Part shown: one piece after another, positions 13,383-21,379 of the stretch
Layout: every line of letters starts with the position of its first letter
Numbering within the stretch: the first letter of the stretch is position 1
Assembly: GCA_030526885.1 (NCBI GenBank)
Contig: JAUNBV010000001.1
Location: forward strand, 14,778-36,156
Length of the DNA: 21,379 nt
Reading direction: 5' to 3'
Origin: Syntrophomonadaceae bacterium
GTDB lineage: Bacteria > Bacillota > Syntrophomonadia > Syntrophomonadales > Syntrophomonadaceae
Program-made: the position numbers and the translations under genes
Notes under the pieces: generated by a model
What the model saw: only the letters and a program-made list of their open reading frames with translations
Told to the model about the DNA's origin: nothing
Database searches by the model: none

Positions 13383-15518
13383 TTACATTCTGACGTTCAT
13401 GGCGCGGAGCAGGATACAGGCAGTCTCGGCACGGGTCACGTTCTGCTGCCCGTGGAAGTTCACGCCGTCGCCGCGCATGATGTCCAAGCCCCAGCACAGG
13501 GCGGCATAGCCGTGGTTAGCGGCGCTGACGCTGCCGTCCTGCCAGGGAGTGGCATATATGCCGGGTATATCGGCCACTCTCTGCATACCCAGATAGCGGA
13601 TGATGATGACGCTCGCCTGTTCGCGGTTGACATTGTCGCCCGCGGCCACGGAGGCGTCGATCAAATTATTGTCCCGCGCCGTGCGCATGATCTCCTCATC
13701 GTCAGTGGTGATATACCAATCCCCATAGCCCAGCCCGTACAGAGCGCGCAGCAGGGAGATCACGGTGACGTCTTCATCGGGCATAAAGGCTTCGCCATAC
13801 TCGCCCATCAGCCCGGCCTGCCCCATCAGGGTAATCTCGGCTTCGGCGAAATGGCCGGCCACATCATTGAAGGCTTGCCGGCTGCGCCCGGCGGTCATGG
13901 CGTTGCCCATACTATCGATGGCCACACCGGTCTTGGCGTCCAGATAGAACACGGTGGCGTCGCTGAGCGCAAAGTCGGGCACATAGGCCAGTTGCAGCGT
14001 CCGTTGATCCCGCGCGTAGAACTGCACGTAGCGCAGGTCGAGCGGCGATTGGTCGAGATAATGTTGCTGGGCGGCGGCCGGGTCGATTACGCCGTCCAGG
14101 GGCGCGAACTCTACTTGGTCCCAATTCAGGTTATAGGAGGTCACCTCTCCGGTGGCGCGGTTTACGGTGATGTTCATGCCGTGCCCGTAGAAGGGAATGT
14201 CGTTGACCACGCGGATATAGTTGAAATTGTACTGGGTGGCTTCGTCGCCGTACATATCGTCCATTTGCTCGGCACGTATGAGCTTGAATTTATCCGGGGC
14301 GATGGCGGCGCCCAGCTTATCAGCGATCTTCTTGGCGTCGTCCGCCGACAGCTTGCGCCCGGTGGCGGTGTCCCCCTCCCTGGAGCCGCTGTAGAAACGC
14401 GTCACTTCGGAAGTGGCGGCGTTCACGCTGGCGTCGGCATACATATAGTCGCTATCATCCCAGTATTCCCAGGTCAGCATCCAGTGGCGGCGGGTGCCGT
14501 CGTTCCAGTCCGCCTGCAGGGAGCTGCTGATCAGTCTCAGGTTCGGGTCGAGCTTAAACCATTTGTTCACCGCGGCTATGGCCTGCTCCTGGCTGATGAG
14601 TTTCTCGGTGGCGCTAATCTCTTGGAGTTCCTGCGGGGTGAGGATCACGCCGCCGCCACCGCCGCCCGATAGCTTAGCCACGTCGTTCGCCATGGGCGCT
14701 TCTTCAGCATATACGGCCCCTCCCTCTGCGTTCACCAGCGGTTCGCCGGTCAGGGCGTCGATGATGCCTTGGGATTCATGGCGCAGATAATACACCGGGA
14801 TGGCGGTCAGGGGCGTGGATACCCCATCCTTCCAGATATGGTACTCCTGCGGCAGCATATATTGCAGTTCCAACATGCCGGCGTCTTTAAAAGCCTGGGC
14901 GGCGGCCTCCGCGTCGATGGCTGCGTCCGCCGCCGGCAGCGGGCTATCGTTCCAGGTCATTTGATAATTCTGCACGCTGCCGTCGCGCATATTGATGGTC
15001 ATGGTGACATAATCGCCCTGCACCGGTATGTCCCCGGCATAGCGTTCCCAGGAGAAATAGGCGCTGGGCGTCCCGGACAAGTTCACGTTGGTCAGGTCGT
15101 CGCGCAGGCGCAGGCTGCCCGCTTTATCCGGCAGCAGGGCCGCGAGCTTGGCCGCGGCCACCGCCTGCGCATCCGCGAGGCTTAGTTGCAACCCGCCCGC
15201 AGCCTGATAATCGGTTTCGTTCCATTGATGCATGGAGGTTATGTCACCGCTCAGCGCGTTGACCCCTATGCTCATGTACCCCTTGCCATTACTGTTGTTC
15301 CAATTCAGCTCCCATGCCGGGTATTGGTAATCGTTGTACCAGGAATTGAACTCGTCCAGGTTGTCCGGCACGGTGAAATGGGTCTTGGCTATGACCAGCG
15401 CCTCCTCCAGTGTCCTAACCCCCGGCGCGGTACTGCTCTGCGCCCACGCCGGCGTGGCGGTGAGCGACATCAGCAAGGCCATTATCAGCAACAGGGCTAT
15501 CCTTTTCCGCTTCAACAT
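13383..15518 (-). CDS. Secreted surface protein with YcdB/YcdC repeats and C-terminal SLH repeats
   Basis: This is a 711-aa exported protein. The start was set at 15518 (MLKRKRIALLLIMALLMSL) because GGAG lies upstream and it gives a classical signal peptide cleaved after AWA (about residue 26); the frame runs upstream to 15689 but that part is terminator and GC-rich junk. Two long YcdB/YcdC-type units (PF16244, PepSY-like) are visible from recurring patterns: YPAWELNWNN with ALSGDITSMHQW, then HWMLTWEYW with NAATSEVTRFYSGS and INVTVNRATGEVTSYNLNW-like text (written NRATGEVTSYNLNW). A glycine run (SGGGGGGV, near 286) separates them. The last 170 residues hold three SLH-like units (FNDVAGHFAEAEI; NREQASVIIIRYLG; VTRAETACILLRAMN), which anchor proteins to the cell wall. 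Function is unknown beyond envelope attachment. Single gene with a strong terminator. Confidence 0.87.
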   Translation of the reverse strand: MLKRKRIALLLIMALLMSLTATPAWAQSSTAPGVRTLEEALVIAKTHFTVPDNLDEFNSWYNDYQYPAWELNWNNSNGKGYMSIGVNALSGDITSMHQWNETDYQAAGGLQLSLADAQAVAAAKLAALLPDKAGSLRLRDDLTNVNLSGTPSAYFSWERYAGDIPVQGDYVTMTINMRDGSVQNYQMTWNDSPLPAADAAIDAEAAAQAFKDAGMLELQYMLPQEYHIWKDGVSTPLTAIPVYYLRHESQGIIDALTGEPLVNAEGGAVYAEEAPMANDVAKLSGGGGGGVILTPQELQEISATEKLISQEQAIAAVNKWFKLDPNLRLISSSLQADWNDGTRRHWMLTWEYWDDSDYMYADASVNAATSEVTRFYSGSREGDTATGRKLSADDAKKIADKLGAAIAPDKFKLIRAEQMDDMYGDEATQYNFNYIRVVNDIPFYGHGMNITVNRATGEVTSYNLNWDQVEFAPLDGVIDPAAAQQHYLDQSPLDLRYVQFYARDQRTLQLAYVPDFALSDATVFYLDAKTGVAIDSMGNAMTAGRSRQAFNDVAGHFAEAEITLMGQAGLMGEYGEAFMPDEDVTVISLLRALYGLGYGDWYITTDDEEIMRTARDNNLIDASVAAGDNVNREQASVIIIRYLGMQRVADIPGIYATPWQDGSVSAANHGYAALCWGLDIMRGDGVNFHGQQNVTRAETACILLRAMNVRM

Positions 15519-15593
15519 TATATCCCCTCTCCTTTTCGTTTTGATTTCATGCTCATAATACGCCCTCTCCCCCTCGCGCTTACAGCGCGGGAC

Positions 15594-15625
15594 ATAAAAA
15601 ATAACGGCTGCAAACGCGCCGTTAT
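15594..15625 (-). terminator. Intrinsic terminator of the degV-family gene
   Basis: On the minus strand ATAACGGC (15618-15625) pairs with GCCGTTAT (15601-15608), with a 9-nt loop and a following T run (complement of the A run ending at 15601). It separates the DegV gene from the downstream YcdB/SLH gene. Confidence 0.8.
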
Positions 15626-15747
15626 CAGGCCTCGGGGCCCGGAGGCCAAGGAAACCCAACCCCTCGACGGGCTCAAGGCGTGGCCGCACCCGGCACCAAT
15701 GGTTGTGCAGAGCCGGGGCGCGGCCCCCTCGCCATTCATAATCGCCC

Positions 15748-16599
15748 TTATTTCCCCAAGAAAAACACCGAGTAGGTCCCCGCGCCTACATGGGAGCCGA
15801 TAGCCAGGCCGATCTCGCTGATAATGAACTTCTCGCAGCCGAAGCGCTCGCGCACCAGCCGCTGGATTTCCTCCGCCCCGGCCAGGTCGTAGGCGTGGTT
15901 GACGCCGATAAGCTGGTCTTTCAAGTCGTCGGCCGCGCGTTCCCCCATAATCTCCAGCATCCGTTTCTTGGCTTTTTTCAGCCCGCGGACCTTTTCCAGC
16001 GGCACGATTTTGCCGTCCACGAAGTGCAGGATAAGCTTGATATTCAAAAGGTTGCCCACGGCGGCGGTGGTAGACCCCACGCGCCCGCCGCGTTTCAGCA
16101 TGTCGAAATTGCCCACGATAAACAGGTGCTGGATGCGGCGCACATAATCGTTGACCACGTCCACGATCTCCGCCCTGGTGGCTCCATCATCGGCCATCTG
16201 CGCGGCTTTCAGCACAATGAGGGCGTAGCCTACCGAGGCGCTCAGAGAGTCGATGACGGTGATGCGATCCGGGGCCAATTCCGCGGCGGCAAGCTCGGAG
16301 GACTGAAAGGTGTTGCTCAGGCCGGAAGAAAAACCTATGTATATGATCTCATCGTCACTCTGCTCTATAACAGGCATAAATGCTTCAATAAACTCCATCG
16401 GGGTAATCTGGGCGGTAACGGGCATGACATCGCTTTTCGCCAATATTTCGTAGAATTCGGTCGGGCTGAGGTCCAGCCGGTCGCGATAGGTGTGTTCGCC
16501 GATGGTGACCGGCATATGCAGGCATGTAATTCCATACTGCTGTAGAACCGGAGCGTCCAAATCACAGGCAGCGTCAGCAAAAATTCGCACTCTGCTCAT
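15748..16599 (-). CDS. DegV family fatty acid-binding protein
   Basis: DegV proteins (PF02645) bind a long-chain fatty acid in a cytoplasmic two-domain fold; the FakB members present fatty acids to the FakA kinase. The product is 283 aa, the usual length. Seen are RIFADAACDLD at the start (the family has DSxxDL here), HMPVTIGEHTYRDRLDLSPTEFYEIL-type text (quoted in part as LDLSPTEFYEIL), PVTAQITPMEF, the lipid-binding GFSSGLSNTFQSS (family FSSxLSGTY), VIDSLSASVGYALIVL, FDMLKRGGRVGSTTA (the family LxxLxKGGRI site) and the end GSHVGAGTYSVFFLG. AAGGGAG precedes the ATG. A sigma-A-like promoter lies upstream. Which fatty acid it binds, and whether a FakA partner exists elsewhere, cannot be told. 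Confidence 0.93.
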   Translation of the reverse strand: MSRVRIFADAACDLDAPVLQQYGITCLHMPVTIGEHTYRDRLDLSPTEFYEILAKSDVMPVTAQITPMEFIEAFMPVIEQSDDEIIYIGFSSGLSNTFQSSELAAAELAPDRITVIDSLSASVGYALIVLKAAQMADDGATRAEIVDVVNDYVRRIQHLFIVGNFDMLKRGGRVGSTTAAVGNLLNIKLILHFVDGKIVPLEKVRGLKKAKKRMLEIMGERAADDLKDQLIGVNHAYDLAGAEEIQRLVRERFGCEKFIISEIGLAIGSHVGAGTYSVFFLGK

Positions 16600-16643
16600 A
16601 AAACCATACTCCCTTCAAGCTGTTTTTTCCCTAATTATTAAGC

Positions 16644-16673
16644 ATTATAGTATATTTATATCTGTTTTGTCAC
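16644..16673 (-). promoter_or_regulatory. Sigma-A-type promoter of the degV-family gene
   Basis: On the minus strand GTGACA (16668-16673, 5 of 6 to consensus) is followed after 18 bp by a perfect TATAAT (16644-16649). It lies about 45 bp upstream of the ATG in an AT-rich stretch. Confidence 0.65.
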
Positions 16674-16777
16674 TAATAATTTGCGCGCCATCACAGGCCG
16701 CAAAAGCTTTTATCTAGGGCAGGACTTTTAACCTGAAACGCGAATGGTATATGTATATGATCGGAGGAGGTGAAATC

Positions 16778-18115
16778 ATGAGCGGTGGGTTAGTGATAAT
16801 CGGCGGCGGCGGCGCAGGCATCTCCGCGGCTACTCGCGCCCGGCGGGTAAACCCCGATATCCCGATTACCATTTATTCGCAGGAAAGGCGTTTTTCCCTG
16901 TCGGTACCGGCTCAGTATGATTACACCACCGACGACCGGAATTCGGACGGCGAAATGCACCTGGCCAGAGAATGGCGCGATTTGCCGGACAACATCCGGG
17001 TGGTCAGCGACAGCCGGGTGGTGCGCATCATGCCGGAGGAAAAGAAACTGCTGGTAGAAAACCGCAAGCGCAAGGCGGCCCGCAGCGTGCGCTATGACCG
17101 GCTCATCATATGTACCGGAGCCAACCCCCTGCGCCCACTGTTGCCCGGCGCCGGCCTGGACGGCATTTTCACCATGCGCAGCATACGTGACAGCCTGGCG
17201 ATAAAGCTTTACTTTGACCGCTACAACCCCACTCAGGCACTGATCGTGGGCGGCAGCTTCGTAGGGCTGGAAATGCTGGAAAACCTTCGGGAGTATCCCC
17301 ATGTCATTACCCTGGCGGAGCGTGCCCCGCAATTGATGGGCGAAGCGCTGGATGCGGACATGGCTGTCCTCATCGAGGATTATCTGCGCAGCCGGGGCAT
17401 CAATGTAATCACCAACTGCGAGGCGGTGGGCTTTCAGGGCGAACAGCGAGTCAGCCGGATGCTTGGCAACAGCCGGGACATAGATTGTGATTTCGTGCTG
17501 ATGGCCACCGGGGTTTATCCCAATTCGCAGCTGGCCAAAGACGCCGGTATAGAACTGGGCTGCGACAACGCCATCCATATCAACAACCGCATGGAAACCA
17601 ATATCCCCAATATTTTTGCCGCCGGTGACTGTGTGACTACTTTCCACACCGTTTCCGGGCACCACGATTATATGCCGCGCCCCAGCACCGCACTCAAGCA
17701 GGGACGCGTGGCCGGTGAAAACGCCGCCGGCGGCGATGCGGCTTTCAAGGGGGCTATCGGCACGGCTATTTTAGAGGTATTCGATCTGGAGATTTCCCGC
17801 ACCGGGCTGTGCGAAAAAGAATGCGCCGCCCTGGGTATCCCCTGTGTTACCCACAAAATAAAGGCCCCTACCCGCCCCACGTACTTTGACACCGTGGGCG
17901 AAATCAATATTAAATTGATCGCGGAGCAAAACAGCCTGCGCCTGCTGGGAGCCCAAATCGTCGGCAACGAAGGCGCCGGCCGCCGCATTGATATGCTGGC
18001 TACCGCCATCACCCTGCACGCCACCATGGATCAGCTCATAGACATCGACGCCGCCCACGCCCCCGCTTTCAGCCCGGTATGGGACCCCCTGCTGGAAGGA
18101 ATGAGCCGTTTCTAG
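16778..18115 (+). CDS. FAD/NAD(P)-dependent oxidoreductase of the CoA-disulfide reductase/NADH oxidase family, lacking the redox Cys
   Basis: This is a 445-aa flavoprotein of the pyridine nucleotide-disulfide oxidoreductase superfamily. The start was set at 16778 because GGAGGAGGTG lies just upstream and the FAD-binding GGGGAGISAA (9-18) follows at once; a start at 16751 is less likely. The NAD(P)-binding motif is VGGSFVGLEMLENL (157-170), the second FAD motif is IFAAGDCV (279-286), and the dimerisation domain begins near 325. In CoA-disulfide reductases the catalytic Cys43 sits in an SxxxCGLPY-type motif. Here that stretch is SLSVPAQYDY (40-49) with no cysteine. The C-terminal stretch DAAHAPAFSPVWDPLLEG matches the family except for His where Tyr is usual. 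It is therefore not expected to reduce CoA disulfide by the normal thiol mechanism. A single gene followed by a GC hairpin. The electron acceptor is unknown. Confidence 0.85.
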   Translation: MSGGLVIIGGGGAGISAATRARRVNPDIPITIYSQERRFSLSVPAQYDYTTDDRNSDGEMHLAREWRDLPDNIRVVSDSRVVRIMPEEKKLLVENRKRKAARSVRYDRLIICTGANPLRPLLPGAGLDGIFTMRSIRDSLAIKLYFDRYNPTQALIVGGSFVGLEMLENLREYPHVITLAERAPQLMGEALDADMAVLIEDYLRSRGINVITNCEAVGFQGEQRVSRMLGNSRDIDCDFVLMATGVYPNSQLAKDAGIELGCDNAIHINNRMETNIPNIFAAGDCVTTFHTVSGHHDYMPRPSTALKQGRVAGENAAGGDAAFKGAIGTAILEVFDLEISRTGLCEKECAALGIPCVTHKIKAPTRPTYFDTVGEINIKLIAEQNSLRLLGAQIVGNEGAGRRIDMLATAITLHATMDQLIDIDAAHAPAFSPVWDPLLEGMSRF

Positions 18116-18159
18116 TGCCCCACGAGCCCCAAAGCCGGTATACAGTATTTCTGCCGCAC

Positions 18160-18195
18160 CGCCCGCCCCCTTGTCTTGCGCGGGCGCGTTTCTTG
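18160..18195 (+). terminator. Probable terminator after the flavoprotein gene
   Basis: CGCCCGC (18160-18166) pairs with GCGGGCG (18180-18186) across a 13-nt loop, followed by CGTTTCTTG, a poor T run. The position 45 bp after the stop fits a terminator but the tail is weak. Confidence 0.45.
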
Positions 18196-18255
18196 TCGTA
18201 AGATAGAAACGATTTTTATGCGTAATTATGTTAATTTATGAACAGGGGTGGATGA

Positions 18256-19479
18256 ATGGGTTACTGCGATAAGGTGTTTAATAAGGTCGAGGCGCACGAG
18301 TTGCTGCGTGAATTCGGCAGCCCGCTCTACGTGTATGACGAAGCGACCCTGCGCCAACGCTGTCGGGAAATGAAAAAATTAGTGTCATACCCGCAGTTTC
18401 GGGTCAATTATTCGGCCAAGGCCAATACCAATCCCCAGCTTTTGAAAATCGTGCGGGAGGAAGGCCTGGACGTGGACGCCATGTCCCCCGGCGAAATGTA
18501 TTTGGAAGAACTGGCCGGTTTCCCACCGGAGCGCATCATGTTTATCGGCAACAACGTGGCGCAGGGCGAGTTTGAATACGCGGTGCGGCGCGGCATTTAC
18601 ATCAGTGTGGATTCGCTTTCCCAGCTTAAAACGCTGGGCGCGGTCAACCGCGGCGGCGAGGTATGCCTGCGCGTCAATCCCGAGGTGGGCGCCGGACATC
18701 ACGAAAAGGTAGTCACCGGCGGCAAAAAAGCCAAATTTGGCATCGCCATCGAGGATATCCCGCAAGCCTGCACCATCGCGGACAGCTTTGGCATGACCGT
18801 CACCGGCTTAAACCAGCATATCGGCTCCCTGTTCCTGGACGGCGGCGACTACCTGGCAGCCATGGAACTGCTGCTGACGCTGGCGGAAGAAATGCCCGCC
18901 ATCCATACCCTGGACTTCGGCGGCGGCTTTGGCATACCCTACCGGCACGGAGTGGAGCCGCGCCTGGACTTGAAGGCCATGGGCGCGGCGATGGATGAAC
19001 GGCTGAACGCATGGTCGGCGCAAAACCGCGCCATCACCGTGCGCATCGAGCCGGGGCGTTATATCGCAGCCGAATGCAGCAATCTGTTGGGAACCGTTAC
19101 CGCCATTAAAAACAATTACGGCAACACCTTCGTGGGCTGTGACATCGGCTTCAATACCCTGATCCGTCCCGCCATGTATGACTCTTACCATGAAATAGAC
19201 ATCGCGCCCCACACGCCGCGCGCTTATGCGGAATACGACGGCCCGGCATGGCTGGTGGGCCCCATCTGCGAAAGCGGCGACATTTTGGCCCATGACCGCC
19301 CCCTGCCCCGATGCGAGGAGGGCGACGCCGTCATCATCCACGATGCCGGAGCCTATGGCTACAGCATGGCCAGCCCCTACAACTCGCGCCCCCTGCCGGC
19401 TGAAGTGCTGATCCAAGCGGACGGCTCCGTGCGCCTCATCCGCCGCCGCCAGTCCCTGGAAGAATTGTGGCAGATTTAA
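18256..19479 (+). CDS. lysA: Diaminopimelate decarboxylase
   Basis: This PLP enzyme converts meso-diaminopimelate to lysine, the last step of lysine synthesis. It is 407 aa, the usual length. Markers are the PLP-binding lysine K55 in NYSAKANTN, H188 in GLNQHIGS, the phosphate-binding GGGFG (222-226), EPGRY (265-269), the active-site Cys C338 in GPICESGD (the residue from the partner subunit) and GAYGYSMASPYNSRP (365-379), which closes the substrate site. The ESGD form marks LysA rather than an ornithine or arginine decarboxylase. The start at 18256 follows AGGGGTGG. It is flanked by non-coding stretches on both sides, so it is likely a single-gene unit. No lysine riboswitch or other leader element was recognised in the 140 bp upstream. 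Confidence 0.95.
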   Translation: MGYCDKVFNKVEAHELLREFGSPLYVYDEATLRQRCREMKKLVSYPQFRVNYSAKANTNPQLLKIVREEGLDVDAMSPGEMYLEELAGFPPERIMFIGNNVAQGEFEYAVRRGIYISVDSLSQLKTLGAVNRGGEVCLRVNPEVGAGHHEKVVTGGKKAKFGIAIEDIPQACTIADSFGMTVTGLNQHIGSLFLDGGDYLAAMELLLTLAEEMPAIHTLDFGGGFGIPYRHGVEPRLDLKAMGAAMDERLNAWSAQNRAITVRIEPGRYIAAECSNLLGTVTAIKNNYGNTFVGCDIGFNTLIRPAMYDSYHEIDIAPHTPRAYAEYDGPAWLVGPICESGDILAHDRPLPRCEEGDAVIIHDAGAYGYSMASPYNSRPLPAEVLIQADGSVRLIRRRQSLEELWQI

Positions 19480-19687
19480 GGGTAATGATGGGAACGGGCA
19501 CGGCCCCTTATGGTCAATAGCCGTTTGAGCCGTCGCCGCCGATACCGTCGGATGAGCCATCGGGCGCGCGCCCTATGTTTGAGCGCCGTTTGCGCCGTCG
19601 CTTCAGAGCGCGGCCCCCGGTGCGCCGAACGTCCCTTAACCCGCGCCGTAATCACGAAAAAATACTGTATTCTTTAACAAAAAATCA
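19480..19687. other. Non-coding GC-rich spacer with short repeats
   Basis: No gene seen. It holds an imperfect direct repeat, GCCGTTTGAGCCGTCGCC (19520-19537) and GCCGTTTGCGCCGTCGCT (19585-19602), two mismatches, and a perfect 12-bp palindrome GGGCGCGCGCCC (19562-19573) between them. No clear terminator for lysA; the part after 19655 turns AT-rich toward the gdhA promoter. Confidence 0.5.
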
Positions 19688-21110
<1,423 letters not shown>

Positions 21111-21209
21111 GAAGCAGGGTCCAGGGCGCTCGGGCGGCCCTTTAGCCAGCCCGGCGGATGCGAAAGCTAACGCGCCGCCGGCCGGGGCGATACAAATTTA
21201 TAAAGCACC

Positions 21210-21256
21210 ACCACCGGACCCGCGGGGCTCGCCCCCAGCAGGCCCGGTGGTTTATT
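21210..21256 (+). terminator. Intrinsic terminator of gdhA
   Basis: ACCACCGG (21210-21217) pairs with CCGGTGGT (21244-21251), with an inner GGGGC-tc-GCCCC hairpin and a following TTATTA stretch. It lies 100 bp beyond the gdhA stop. Confidence 0.7.
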
Positions 21257-21273
21257 ATGGGGCGGGACGGCAC

Positions 21274-21299
21274 ATAAATGCTTCGCGTGAAGCATTTAT
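21274..21299. repeat. Perfect inverted repeat, 11-bp arms
   Basis: ATAAATGCTTC (21274-21284) and GAAGCATTTAT (21289-21299) are perfect complements around the 4-nt centre GCGT. There is no T run after it, so it is not a typical terminator; it could be an operator or leader hairpin for a gene to the right of the window. The following 80 bases are AT-rich with no gene start seen. Confidence 0.5.
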
Positions 21300-21379
21300 A
21301 AACCCCGGCGCTAAACCCGCTAAAATAAAAACTATTGCCGGAGGGATACTGATATATAATAATATAAATATCAAGCGCA

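Noticed and set aside
13184..13393. 69-codon plus-strand frame over the DnaA-box and terminator region
   Set aside because: It begins within a DnaA box and runs through two terminator hairpins; its sequence is explained by those elements and it has no ribosome binding site.
13159..13497. 112-codon minus-strand frame over the same region
   Set aside because: Overlaps the end of the YcdB/SLH gene out of frame and crosses its terminator; arginine-rich shadow composition.
13452..14672. 406-codon plus-strand frame opposite the YcdB/SLH gene
   Set aside because: Antisense shadow; the minus-strand frame has a signal peptide and recognisable repeats.
15518..15739. Possible 73-codon small gene upstream of the YcdB/SLH gene
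   Set aside because: The frame crosses the degV terminator hairpin and a 20-bp near-palindrome (15628-15647); no start signal and no protein-like composition.
18116..18255. Lysine riboswitch upstream of lysA
   Set aside because: The spacer is only 140 bp, partly used by a terminator-like hairpin, and lacks the conserved lysine riboswitch helices.

Overview
The window looks like a piece of chromosome from a spore-forming, probably anaerobic Clostridia-type Firmicute of moderately high GC content (roughly 55-60% by eye). The taxonomic signals are a spoVAC-spoVAD-spoVAE operon, two CotF-like coat genes, strong AGGAGG-type ribosome binding sites, an SLH-domain surface protein with YcdB/YcdC repeats, a DegV protein, and a 2-hydroxyacyl-CoA dehydratase activase system typical of anaerobes. 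I cannot assign a genus. High GC creates many long antisense open frames; these are shadows and are not listed as features.

Layout. Bases 1-3524 (+): the 3' end of hpt, then guaA (purine salvage and GMP synthesis), a small membrane-protein gene that appears broken by a frameshift, and a short-form cstA transporter gene with a structured leader. Bases 3536-8503 (-): a compact six-gene cluster. It is read spoVAC, spoVAD, spoVAE (dipicolinate uptake into the forespore), then two DUF2229/HgdB-like proteins and a BadF/HgdC-type [4Fe-4S] activase. Spacings are tiny or negative throughout. Bases 8671-9666 (+): a DUF4349 lipoprotein, convergent through a shared strong terminator with a secreted AstE/AspA-like zinc peptidase (9770-10543, -). 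Bases 10730-11197 (-): two small CotF-like coat genes. Bases 11330-11449 (+): a possible 39-residue ORF. Bases 11479-13080 (-): a DEAD-box RNA helicase. Bases 13081-13382 are non-coding and hold a helicase promoter candidate, a pair of perfect DnaA boxes inside an 18-bp direct repeat, and two tandem terminators. Bases 13383-16599 (-): the YcdB/SLH protein and a DegV lipid-binding protein. Bases 16778-21110 (+): a CoA-disulfide-reductase-like flavoprotein, lysA and gdhA, each apparently its own transcription unit.

The most interesting points are these. The spoVA operon is joined to a radical-enzyme activase module that itself seems to be a split form of a larger protein. GuaA keeps a complete synthetase but its glutaminase domain has lost about 75 residues, including the catalytic Cys region. 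Two perfect DnaA boxes flank a palindrome far from any visible replication gene. The cstA leader can fold in two mutually exclusive ways, one of which covers the ribosome binding site. The CoA-disulfide-reductase-like protein lacks the catalytic cysteine. Family assignments come from recognising motifs by reading; no database search was run.
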